Assembly (NCBI RefSeq): GCF_023276655.1
Contig: NZ_JALGRK010000002.1
Coordinates: forward strand, 766,433-830,432
Length of the DNA stretch: 64,000 nucleotides
Direction: 5' to 3'
Source of the DNA: Olsenella intestinalis
Lineage (GTDB): Bacteria; Actinomycetota; Coriobacteriia; Coriobacteriales; Atopobiaceae
Position numbers and translations under genes: made by a program. The number at the start of each line of letters is the position of its first letter. Within the stretch, counting starts at the first letter, position 1. The notes beneath the pieces were generated by a model. That model saw only the letters and a list, made by a program, of their open reading frames with translations. It was not told where the DNA came from and searched no databases. This document shows, in pieces, positions 1 to 8,119 of the stretch.

Positions 1-826
1 CGTTGTCGAAGATCGCGCAGACCGAGACGTCCTCCTCGTTGCCGCTCGACAGGAACGCCTCAAGTGCGGCGTAGGCGCACTGCAGGTCGTCCAGGTGTCC
101 CGCCGAGACGAACTCGCCGGCCTGGCCCCAGACCCTCCCCTCCTGATGGTTCACCAGGTACAGGTCGCTCGACACCACGTCGTCCACGGCAACGCCCAGC
201 TCGTCGGCGACCATGCGCGCGAAGTCGCCGCGCCCGAGCTCGCCCGCCGAGAAGAGCGGGCACAGGTCCACCTGACGGTTCAGCGCAAGGCCGGAGTTCG
301 CGTCGCGGTTCATGTGGATGCACACGCTCGGGATCAGCAGCACGTCGCGCTCGACGTTCACGAGGCGGCTCTCGACGCCCCCGTCGACGCGCACCATCGC
401 GCGGCCGGCCACGCCAAGAGGCCGGTCGAGCCACGTGTAGTCCAGCATCCCGCCGTAGCCCTCGACGTTCAGGCGCAGATACTCGCCCGGCCCCTCGAGC
501 TCGGGCTCAGCCTTCACGCGATACGTCGGCGAGTCGCCGTGCGCCGCGGCCATCTGGAACCGAATCCCGTCGGCGTCCACGTCCTTGCCCACGCGCCAGC
601 ACACGATGCTCGTGCCGTTGCGCACCGTGTAGTACGAGCCGCCGGGCACGAGCTCCCATGCCTCGCCCTCGGCGAGGTAGGTGGCACCCGCGGCCTCGAG
701 CCTGCGGCGCGCCTCCGCCACGGTGTGATACGCCGTCGGGCACGCCCCCACGAACTCGAGCAGCCCCTCGGCAGTCTTGGCCATGCCCTCACGCACGTCC
801 TCGCTCAACTCACGCTTCTCGCTCAC
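1..826 (-). CDS. M18-family aminopeptidase, N-terminal part (runs off window)
   Basis: The minus-strand frame is open from a GTG start to the window edge, giving about 275 residues and lacking the C-terminus. The start is set by a strong AAGGAGA ribosome site five bases upstream. The translation begins MSEKRELSEDVREGMAKTA, then has an N-terminal FVGACPTAYHTV segment and an AAAHGDSP motif, which in M18 aminopeptidases carries the first metal-binding histidine and aspartate. Further on come HMNRD and a VNHQEG(R) stretch, also typical of M18 (ApeB/DNPEP-like). These dodecameric cytosolic metallo-aminopeptidases release acidic or neutral N-terminal residues from peptides. GC and codon use look like core chromosome. 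The substrate preference cannot be judged from the visible part. Confidence 0.88.
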   Translation of the reverse strand, partial: MSEKRELSEDVREGMAKTAEGLLEFVGACPTAYHTVAEARRRLEAAGATYLAEGEAWELVPGGSYYTVRNGTSIVCWRVGKDVDADGIRFQMAAAHGDSPTYRVKAEPELEGPGEYLRLNVEGYGGMLDYTWLDRPLGVAGRAMVRVDGGVESRLVNVERDVLLIPSVCIHMNRDANSGLALNRQVDLCPLFSAGELGRGDFARMVADELGVAVDDVVSSDLYLVNHQEGRVWGQAGEFVSAGHLDDLQCAYAALEAFLSSGNEEDVSVCAIFDN

Positions 827-1062
827 GCTGTCTCCTTAGCCCCGCGGCCCGCGCAACGGCACGCAACGGCGCGCCGCGCGACCACGGATCTCCTCGATGA
901 TTTGCCACCCCAGTGTGCGCCACTTGGAAGGGCCCCGCGCCATCCCGCGAACCCATCACAGTATTTGCACTCACGCCGAGAAGAGCAATGCCTCGGCAGG
1001 CAAGGACCACCGGGACATCAGGGCCAAAGGTGCTTGACAGAACGCGCTCGTCAAGCGCAGTG

Positions 1063-1947
1063 TCACTCGCTGTCGTCGGGCGACATCAACCAGCCGCGCG
1101 CGAACTCGTCCGCCTCACGCTGCTGCTCGTCGGTCGTCCCCTGCGAAGTGGAAAGATGGCCGCATACGATATGGCCGAGCTCATGGAAGAGGCTGAACCA
1201 GAACCTGTCGGCGTCCTTTCCTCGTACCGTCATGGCACAGACGATCTTGCGCCCGTCGTAGAAGGACGTCCCACGGACTCCCGTACCCGGCAGGGCCGGC
1301 AACAGCACGAGCGCAACGCCACACTCAGCGAGCAGCCGTACGAGCTCAGGGCAAAACTCCGACGGGCCGCGCGTGGTCATGGATCTAATCTCGGACATGG
1401 CCTTCTTGAGTCGCGCGATGTTGATGGGTCCAACCTCTATACCGCGCGCCTCAACCCTAGCCTTCTGGGTCCAAGCCCATAGGGCCGTGTTCGAGCCATT
1501 CGCCTTCCTGCGGCACGCCGTGCATGGCAGCAGCTCGTCACCAACAAGGCTCAGACGAATGACCTCGAAGAACTGACGAAGGTAAGTGACTCGCTCCACG
1601 GCCCTTCGTGTCTCAGGCAACCAACCAAGCTTCATCATCTCCCGATAGGGAAAAGACTTCGAAAGCTCGACGTCCTCTTCCATTTGATTCTCGGCGGAGA
1701 CCTTTGCGAGCTGGTCGCGATAGTGTGCCTCGAGATTGCTCCAGAAGCTTGCAGGCACGCCGAGAACAAGCTCCAACTTGTAGGCGGTATCAGGCGTGAG
1801 CTGAACCTCACCGTTTATAAGCTTGCTAACGTGCTTCTGCGACATATCCAGGCGCGCAGAAAACTCTTTCTGAGTCATTCCGCGATCCAGAAGCTGCTCC
1901 TTGATAGTTGCACCAGGAGGGACTGCGACATACGTTTTGCTCTCCAC
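1063..1947 (-). CDS. HigA-type XRE antitoxin/regulator fused to ImmA/IrrE metallopeptidase domain
   Basis: This 294-aa protein has an N-terminal helix-turn-helix of the HigA addiction-module type (about residues 12-70, with LLDRGMTQKEFSARLDMSQ and a SKLINGE recognition region). Its C-terminal half contains FHELGHIVCGH, the HExxH zinc motif of the ImmA/IrrE (COG2856) family. Known members act as DNA-binding repressors that cleave, or are controlled through, the peptidase domain. The start is GTG with AGGTGG upstream. No HigB-like toxin ORF lies on either side, so it looks orphaned. A perfect palindrome sits just upstream of the start and is the likely autoregulatory operator. GC is visibly lower than in the M18 gene beside it, which suggests acquired DNA. 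Confidence 0.85.
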   Translation of the reverse strand: MESKTYVAVPPGATIKEQLLDRGMTQKEFSARLDMSQKHVSKLINGEVQLTPDTAYKLELVLGVPASFWSNLEAHYRDQLAKVSAENQMEEDVELSKSFPYREMMKLGWLPETRRAVERVTYLRQFFEVIRLSLVGDELLPCTACRRKANGSNTALWAWTQKARVEARGIEVGPINIARLKKAMSEIRSMTTRGPSEFCPELVRLLAECGVALVLLPALPGTGVRGTSFYDGRKIVCAMTVRGKDADRFWFSLFHELGHIVCGHLSTSQGTTDEQQREADEFARGWLMSPDDSE

Positions 1948-1961
1948 TTTGAAACCACCTT

Positions 1962-1984
1962 CGATTTACCTGATAGGTAAATCG
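1962..1984. promoter_or_regulatory. Perfect palindromic operator upstream of the XRE-ImmA gene
   Basis: Two 10-base arms, CGATTTACCT and AGGTAAATCG, are exact reverse complements separated by GAT. The palindrome lies 15 bases upstream of the GTG start, where a HigA-like dimer would bind to repress its own promoter. The arms are seen directly; binding by this protein is inferred. Confidence 0.75.
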
Positions 1985-2121
1985 ATTGTAGGTGAAACCT
2001 CATCACTCACCACTCAAGCACCTGCTTACGGCGCACATGCAGCGGCAGACGTATCGGAGATCTAAGGAACAGTTGCGGCAGCGAATCGCTGTCCACTGCG
2101 ACCAATTCGCAAGACCCTGCA

Positions 2122-2556
2122 TCACTGGGGAAGGACGAGCTCCATCGGCTCTGAATCACGGCTTCCGAAAACAACATCACGGTGATACTCAAGGAACTCT
2201 TGGCTCGGCCTATGCGTTCTAGGAAGCGCGATCTGGCGGCCACGGGTGGCCATGAGCCAACGCATGCCCTCACTATCGGCCTTTCGAGCCATTCTGAGGA
2301 GACCATCCGACATGACAATTCGATAGTCCCGATCGAGCGTAATCATCCCCTTATCAACTACCTAGTGGGAATCCATATTCGCCGCACCCAGCTCCAGCGT
2401 CGCCCGCTTGGCGGACTCAGCGATGTTGTTGCAGTACTCGTTAAAGGCGGCAGGGTTCACGCGATACAGGCAATTACCCTCAAGCGCCAGGACGCGCCGT
2501 TCCCAACATGGCCGCGAAGTGGCTTCGACGGTTCTTCTCGCTGGGTTACATGGCAT
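2122..2556 (-). pseudogene. Decayed HNH_2-type endonuclease C-terminus with in-frame stop
   Basis: One minus-strand frame contains a 64-codon piece (ending NMDSH), an in-frame TAG at 2362-2364, then VVDKGMITLDRDYRIVMSD and a tail with RQIALPRTHRPSQEFLEYHRDVVF. The second piece matches the C-terminal pattern that follows the HNH core in HNH_2 (PF13391) nucleases: a (L)FDxGxIT(I/L)D strand, IVxSxxL, R.I.LP, then a terminal EFLxYHRxxVF helix. The same layout occurs in the intact HNH gene at 32768-33817. The His-Asn-His core is missing. The upstream 64-codon piece is not recognisable and may be unrelated. The flanks 1985-2121 and 2557-2757 show no supportable gene. Confidence 0.55.
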
Positions 2557-2757
2557 TTTGTGTCATTGGTCATATGCCCGCACCCAACATCAACAACCTA
2601 GACCTTACATGGTCAACCATAGCAAAGCGCACCCGTCAGCAGAGACAGACGAACCGTCTCCAAACGAGCTTTGAACATCACGCAGGGATGGCCAAATATG
2701 CACGGGACACGAAGGTGGCAGCAGCACGCAAGCGTGCCAAACAACAAGCCGTCAGCG

Positions 2758-4119
2758 CTATAAATAACCGTAGCGCCGTTTGGCTTCCTTTGTGCGGCTA
2801 TGCTGAAGCGCGGATTCCGCTATCTGATAGTCCCTTAGCTCGGAGTCGACAGACGAATTCTCCCAATCCGAGATGGTCTCAAGGAGCCTCGTAATTGCAG
2901 AGCCGTTTCCATAACGACAAAGCGCCACCAGGGCCGCATCAAGCCGCTTGTCAAAGTAGAGCTCCTCGAGGAAAGCGGAGAGTTCTTCTGGGTCCAAATA
3001 CGAGGTGATCTCAGCCAATGCGAAACCCGCCGTTGCCGGCTTGACCAATCTCCTCCACTCTCCTCCATGGTACATAGCGTCAACCGACCTATCTTCCACC
3101 TCTTTACCAGATGGGAGCCTCAGGTTCCCACAGTTACGTGGCTCAAGGTAGTCGAGGGTCTCATAACCTCCGCTATAGCATTGGAGGGGAGCAACCCGTC
3201 TGGGAACCTCACATAGACTGACGACGAGCTGTAGTGCCTCGGGAGCGCATGTGCCTTGCCCATCAGCAAGAGCCACTCCTGTAGTGATGGCCTTTCTGAT
3301 GTCCGGCTTAATCCTCACCCTCTTAAGCCATTCAGCCACAAGCGGCTCAAGACCGGCACTGTTCTTGTCGTCCGATGAGCCCGAACGTGATTCTTCCGCA
3401 TTCCTCGAAGCGGGAATGCCCGTGACGCTATCGTCCCAGACGCCGAATTCTACCGATGGGACCGTTATGTCGTAGCCGTATTTTTCTTTATTTCGCTTCA
3501 TCTTGTCGAAAAGGTCATTCTTCTTGGCAAAATACTCTTCACGTTCCGCCTCCGGCATGGACGAGGGAAGGCAGACCCGCTTTGCCGCTGCCTTAATGTT
3601 GGAATCAAAGAATGCATCGCAGACCTCGGTGTCGCAGAAACGACACTCATCAACGCTAAAGTCCCATTGAGACCCTATATATGCATAATCTTTTGCTCGG
3701 ATAGTCAGGGTCGACAGTCTCAAGCCATCGAAGGCTTCATTATCAATCGCCCATGCGCTTTCAGGCAGCTCAATTGATTTCAGCGAACTACAGCCTGTAA
3801 AGGCATTTTTTCCAATGATGTGCAAGCCATTAGGGAGCGTCACCCTCCTCAACGACTCGCACCGCATGAAACATGCCCTGCCAATCGTACGAACGCCTTC
3901 GGGCAGACGGACCTCCTCCAGTTGGCTTTTTCTCACCTCGGAATTTGGCGAATCTCCCGTAGGGCTGAAGGCTCTTTCTCCGATTATCTCAACCTTAGAC
4001 TTCCCGATGCATTCCGGTACCTCAGCTACCGAGGATTGTCCTAGCCATGAGGTAAGGACGTATGCCTTACCCTTCTTCTTCACATCCCAAATCGTCTCCA
4101 GCTCGTCGATGTCTGACAT
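2758..4119 (-). CDS. Cytoplasmic BspA-like (LRR_5) leucine-rich repeat protein
   Basis: This is a 453-aa protein. The N-terminus (ETIWDVKKKGKAYVLTSWLG) introduces BspA-type repeats of about 23 residues at roughly residues 45-150, such as EGVRTIGRACFMRCESLRRV and NGLHIIGKNAFTGCSSLKSI. The C-terminal 250 residues are helical and unrecognised. No signal peptide, membrane segment or wall anchor is present, unlike surface BspA proteins, so it should stay in the cytoplasm. The start has a strong GAGGGGGGC site. It is the last gene of the island in transcription order. The same N-terminal module is repeated in the truncated gene immediately upstream. Its role is unknown; LRR_5 repeats usually bind protein. 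Confidence 0.8.
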   Translation of the reverse strand: MSDIDELETIWDVKKKGKAYVLTSWLGQSSVAEVPECIGKSKVEIIGERAFSPTGDSPNSEVRKSQLEEVRLPEGVRTIGRACFMRCESLRRVTLPNGLHIIGKNAFTGCSSLKSIELPESAWAIDNEAFDGLRLSTLTIRAKDYAYIGSQWDFSVDECRFCDTEVCDAFFDSNIKAAAKRVCLPSSMPEAEREEYFAKKNDLFDKMKRNKEKYGYDITVPSVEFGVWDDSVTGIPASRNAEESRSGSSDDKNSAGLEPLVAEWLKRVRIKPDIRKAITTGVALADGQGTCAPEALQLVVSLCEVPRRVAPLQCYSGGYETLDYLEPRNCGNLRLPSGKEVEDRSVDAMYHGGEWRRLVKPATAGFALAEITSYLDPEELSAFLEELYFDKRLDAALVALCRYGNGSAITRLLETISDWENSSVDSELRDYQIAESALQHSRTKEAKRRYGYL

Positions 4120-4199
4120 CTTGCCCCCCTCGATCGACCTTCAATAAGACTCAGTCCGTTCGTACGCATCTTGCAAAATGAGACGCATAAGAGTTTGCA

Positions 4200-4388
4200 T
4201 TATGTGCCGCAAACTACACGGAGAAATTCGGCAGTAGCACACATGCGCTCCTTAAGCGACACCCGCTGCCTTACGCATGTAACCCGAGCGAGCGAGTCGC
4301 CTAGCCAGGACGTCAGAGTGTAGGTACTGCCAGCCTTCTTCACCTTCCAAGTCTTCTTCAGCTCAGCTACGGTCGGAAGCTTCTCCAC
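4200..4388 (-). pseudogene. Truncated LRR-protein N-terminus, duplicate of the downstream gene
   Basis: The 62 codons begin MEKLPTVAELKKTWKVKKAG and continue STYTLTSWLGDS. This is the same module as ELETIWDVKKKGKAYVLTSWLGQ at the start of the 453-aa neighbour. Soon after SWLG the similarity is lost and the frame ends. It looks like a duplicated gene that kept its first exon-sized module and then suffered a deletion or frameshift. A short functional protein cannot be excluded. Confidence 0.65.
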
Positions 4389-4400
4389 TGCGTCCAGCCC

Positions 4401-6551
4401 CTAATCAAGCTCCAGACCAGCCGAGCGAGGCCTTTTGGTCGTAGCCGAATCAGAGTACTCGAGCAGCACGGCAGTCTGCTCGGTCAGCCCCCTTTCCGTG
4501 GCGACTTGGACCAGATGGCCCGCATCCTTCGCGGTGAGTATCTTTTGCGCGATAAGCCACTTCAGTACGTCAATGTCGAAGCGGAACCGCACCAAGACCT
4601 CCTCTACATGCCCCTTGATATAGGTTCTGTAACCCCTGGCGATCTGCGCAGAGACCTCCCTGCCCTCCATAGAGCCGCGCACGAATCCCGCGACGCAGTT
4701 CTTCTTGTAGTCAAGCTGCCTTATAGCGGAGCAGGCAATGCCCGGCGCGAAGACGTCTGCCTGTGCGATCGCGCCATCGCCAAACCACTTCTCGAACACA
4801 GTCAGAGAAGGCGGAAGCACGACGTAGGGCGAGGTGTTCGAGAACGCAGACTCACTGATAGAGGTGAGCATGCTGGCGCACCCAAGATCAACCGTCTCGA
4901 GGGCGCCGCTGTTTGCAAACGCCTCTTCGCCTATCGATTCGAGTTCAGAGCCAGGTTTGACGCTGGCTTCGCGTAGGGCCTCACAGCGCGCGAACACGTT
5001 CGCAGCGAGTCTCTTCACACCGGCCGGAATACCGCACTTTTCCAGCTTCGAACACTCATAGAACGCCATCTCACCGATATCCTCGAGAACCGACCCATCA
5101 CCAAACTCAACCTCCTTGAGCTCCAGACAGCACATGAAGGCGTAATCGCCGATTCTTCGGACCGTGGCAGGAATGACCATGCGCTCGACATGGCATCCCT
5201 CGAAGGCATGGGCCTCGATGTCGACAACGCCCTCCGGGACAGCGTAGGCGCCTGTCACCGTAACCGGAACGCGGATGAGCCTCGAGAGGTCCTTGCTGTA
5301 TAGGGCACCATCGACGCTGGCATAGCTCTCGTTGCCTTCGTCAACCTCAATGCATTCGAGCACCAAAGATGGGTACTCTTCGTCCGGGTCAGTCCAGCTG
5401 TAGACCGGAGAGGGCCAGGCCGCGTCCCCCTCGTTGCCAAACGCATCGGCGCCTATGTTCTCGACGCTTGCGGGAATGCGAATCGACTTGAGGGGACAAG
5501 CCCAGAAAGCGCAATCTCCAATCTCCTTGAGACCATCAGGCAACTTGATCTCTTGTATGCGGCAGTAGCTGAAGGCGTCCGCCCCTATCGACTCCAGCCT
5601 CGAGCCGGACTCGAATTCGATATCGGTAAGCTTCGGGCAGAAGAACGCGCCAGACCCTATCGAAACAACCGATGCGGGTATGGAGACCTTAGTGATCCCC
5701 AGTGGATCCACCGCTCCTCGGTCGAAGGCCTCCTTGCCAATCTGCACAACAGGCAGCCCCTCGACAGTCCCGGGGATAGACACCTCGGCAGCATCGCCAC
5801 GATACTTGGTGATAACAATGCCATCCTTGTTCTTGTGATAGCTATATCTGGCCTTGAACTCGAGGTCCTCTTCTGATTCGTTGCCAGAGGTGACGTTGAC
5901 CTTGGCCTTCTCGAGCACCGCGCGAATCTCAGGGTTTGCTGTCTGGACGACCAGATTTGAGCAACCACTGAATGCGCTCTTCCCTATCGACCTCACCGAG
6001 TTGGGGATGACGAGCTTCTTGATGTGGGTGTTGCGGTAGAACGCCTTGTCCCCAATGGCTGTAACCGCCACACCGTCGACCTCCGAGGGGATTTCGAGCT
6101 CCTCGTCCCACCGGTAGAACGCGGCAATACAGTACGTGCCATCCGGGTTACGCACCAACTCGAAGAGGTCGTCCTTGTCCCACCACTTGTACGTGGGAAG
6201 GTCATCCGACGGATAATCCTTGTGGAACTCCACGCTGACCCAGTCGGGGGAACCGGCGCGGGAGTACACCTCCTCATACACGTGCCGCTCCTGAGCTATG
6301 CCCTTGAGCTTGAGGTCGGGCAGCCCTTTCAGGAGCGTCCTCAGGTCATCCTCCTTGAGCCTGAAGTACCACTTCTTGTACCTGATCTCGGAGACACCCT
6401 GCGCAACTTGAATCGTCTCAATGGCGTCGGCGACGATTCGATCGATGGCCTTCCCCAGCATCCCCCTTGCTTGCTCGATGTCACCATCTGAGCCCCTCAG
6501 AGCAAACCATCCCAAGCCCCACGTGAGTTCGTTGATATGCGACGTTGCCAT
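4401..6551 (-). CDS. Large cytoplasmic BspA-like (LRR_5) repeat protein
   Basis: This 716-aa protein reads from MATSHINELTWGLGWFALRG. A GTG start nine codons further upstream is possible, but the ATG has the better-placed purine-rich site. About 150 residues of unrecognised helical sequence come first, then a short YKWWDKDDLFELVRNPDGTY stretch, then many LRR_5 repeats (residues about 165-600), recognisable by the recurring I..IG..AF..C..L..V/I.IP.SV pattern. The C-terminal 110 residues are helical (ARGYRTYIKGHVEEVLVRF region). There is no signal peptide, transmembrane helix or anchor, so it is predicted cytoplasmic. It lies 41 bp downstream of the MoxR gene on the same strand, probably the same transcript. 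It may be a substrate-binding or target-sensing partner of the MoxR/VWA machine; that is inference. Confidence 0.82.
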   Translation of the reverse strand: MATSHINELTWGLGWFALRGSDGDIEQARGMLGKAIDRIVADAIETIQVAQGVSEIRYKKWYFRLKEDDLRTLLKGLPDLKLKGIAQERHVYEEVYSRAGSPDWVSVEFHKDYPSDDLPTYKWWDKDDLFELVRNPDGTYCIAAFYRWDEELEIPSEVDGVAVTAIGDKAFYRNTHIKKLVIPNSVRSIGKSAFSGCSNLVVQTANPEIRAVLEKAKVNVTSGNESEEDLEFKARYSYHKNKDGIVITKYRGDAAEVSIPGTVEGLPVVQIGKEAFDRGAVDPLGITKVSIPASVVSIGSGAFFCPKLTDIEFESGSRLESIGADAFSYCRIQEIKLPDGLKEIGDCAFWACPLKSIRIPASVENIGADAFGNEGDAAWPSPVYSWTDPDEEYPSLVLECIEVDEGNESYASVDGALYSKDLSRLIRVPVTVTGAYAVPEGVVDIEAHAFEGCHVERMVIPATVRRIGDYAFMCCLELKEVEFGDGSVLEDIGEMAFYECSKLEKCGIPAGVKRLAANVFARCEALREASVKPGSELESIGEEAFANSGALETVDLGCASMLTSISESAFSNTSPYVVLPPSLTVFEKWFGDGAIAQADVFAPGIACSAIRQLDYKKNCVAGFVRGSMEGREVSAQIARGYRTYIKGHVEEVLVRFRFDIDVLKWLIAQKILTAKDAGHLVQVATERGLTEQTAVLLEYSDSATTKRPRSAGLELD

Positions 6552-6592
6552 GTGAGTCCCCAATCCTCTTTTGTTCACACCTAGCGGAGTCT

Positions 6593-8101
6593 CTACTCCT
6601 CCAGCGCCTTGATCTCCTCCAACAACCCCAGCCCACGCTCGGTGAACAGCAGGCTCTTGTTGTGCTTCATGAACTCCTTGCTCCCGTGCTCGCTCACCAG
6701 GCGGATGAGCACCGGGTCGGCCGAAAGCTTGGTCACGTAGATGAGCGATTCCTGGGAGTCCTTACCGAAGGCCCCGTCGAGGAAGAGGAACCCCGCGTCG
6801 AGTGCGGCGGTCGCCTCCTTAACGAGCTGAGCTTGCGCCTTGCACTCCGCGTTGAAGGAAGCCTTGGCGGCGTCGAAGCTGCCCTTGCCCTCAGCGGCCC
6901 CGCGCGCCACTGCCGCGCGCACTCCACGCAGCACGCGCAGGCGCTCGGCCTTGATGACCGAGCGGTCGCCCACTTGTCCGCGCACCTTCTTGCCGACGGT
7001 GCCCTCGGAGGAGACGGCGGCCACACGGCGGTCGACCACCTCGACAGGGCTTTCGCTCCTGCCGAGCGCACCCTTCATATCCAGCAGGTCCTTGCGCGCG
7101 AGCCTGAGCGCCTCCTCGAGCTCGATGGCTCCGTGCGCACGCTCCAGCATCGCGTCAAGCAAGAGCCCCACCAGCGCGACGCGCTCGTCGAAGGGCGCCG
7201 CAGCCGCGCGCTTCGCAATCTCCGCTCCGGCGCGGCCTGCCAGGATGTCGGTCACCTTGTAGTCGTCCTCGTACTTGCGGAAGAGCTCGTAGTACACACC
7301 AAAGTCCTCTGAGACCTCAGGGTCCTGTAGATAGCGACCAGGCAGCGATGCGGGCGGAACCATGCCCTCAGCCTCGTATGCCTGCAGCATACGAGAAAGA
7401 TCCTCCCAGCCACGTGAGGTCACAATCTTGGAACCACGGGCAGCCGCGCGCACCTTGTAGAAGCTGCCGGGCTTGGCGTCGAGGTAGGTTGTCACTGCGG
7501 GGTGCACGCCGTGTGCCGCAGCGTACTCTTGCCAAACCTGCAGGTTGGGATCCACGTCGATCCTCATCAGGCGGTCGAGCATCGCCGGGTCGAACTCGCG
7601 CGCCGCGCGGTTGTACTCGGGCGGATTGCCCGCGCACACGATGGCCCACCCCTCGGGCATGCGGTGCATGCCGAACGTCTTGTACTGCAGGAACTGCAGC
7701 ATGGCGGGCGCGAGAGTCTCCGAGACGCAGTTGACCTCGTCGAGGAAGAGGATGCCCTCGGCCACCCCGCTCGCCTCTCGCGCGCGGTAAACCGCCGCGA
7801 TGATCTCGCTCATCGTGTACTCGGACACGCTGTAGGACTCTCCTTCGAACTCCTCCTGCGCGATGAACGGCAGGCCGAGCGCGCTCTGACGTGTGTGGTG
7901 CGTGATGGAGTAGCTCACGAAGTTGATGTCGAGCTCCTCGGCAATCTGCGCCACCACAGCGGTCTTGCCTACACCGGGAGGTCCCAGCATGATGATGGGC
8001 CGCTGCATGCGGAACGGTATGCGCAAGAGACCGTGCTCGTCACGCGAGAGGTACGCGCGGATGGCGCCCTCGATCTGCTCGGTCGCGTCTTTGATGTTCA
8101 T
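6593..8101 (-). CDS. MoxR-type AAA+ ATPase
   Basis: This 502-aa protein has the MoxR/AAA_5 layout: Walker A GPPGVGKT near residue 39, Walker B ILFLDEVNCV near 117, a sensor CAGNPPEYN, and the LDRLMRIDV arginine-finger region. The C-terminal lid and about 150 extra helical residues follow. MoxR ATPases act with VWA-domain proteins as ATP-driven remodelling chaperones. The gene ends the pair with the VWA gene (18 bp between them), in the order VWA then MoxR. The C-terminal extension (from about residue 300) is longer than in most MoxR proteins and unassigned; it may be the adaptor surface for the local partners. It is cytoplasmic. Confidence 0.92.
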   Translation of the reverse strand: MNIKDATEQIEGAIRAYLSRDEHGLLRIPFRMQRPIIMLGPPGVGKTAVVAQIAEELDINFVSYSITHHTRQSALGLPFIAQEEFEGESYSVSEYTMSEIIAAVYRAREASGVAEGILFLDEVNCVSETLAPAMLQFLQYKTFGMHRMPEGWAIVCAGNPPEYNRAAREFDPAMLDRLMRIDVDPNLQVWQEYAAAHGVHPAVTTYLDAKPGSFYKVRAAARGSKIVTSRGWEDLSRMLQAYEAEGMVPPASLPGRYLQDPEVSEDFGVYYELFRKYEDDYKVTDILAGRAGAEIAKRAAAAPFDERVALVGLLLDAMLERAHGAIELEEALRLARKDLLDMKGALGRSESPVEVVDRRVAAVSSEGTVGKKVRGQVGDRSVIKAERLRVLRGVRAAVARGAAEGKGSFDAAKASFNAECKAQAQLVKEATAALDAGFLFLDGAFGKDSQESLIYVTKLSADPVLIRLVSEHGSKEFMKHNKSLLFTERGLGLLEEIKALEE

Positions 8102-8119
8102 GGGCGATCTGCCCCCTCC

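Noticed and set aside
95-1261. 388-codon plus-strand frame at the left edge
   Set aside because: Antisense of the M18 aminopeptidase and of part of the XRE-ImmA gene.
2007-2318. 103-codon minus-strand frame
   Set aside because: Overlaps the HNH remnant in another frame; the remnant's frame carries the recognisable family pattern.
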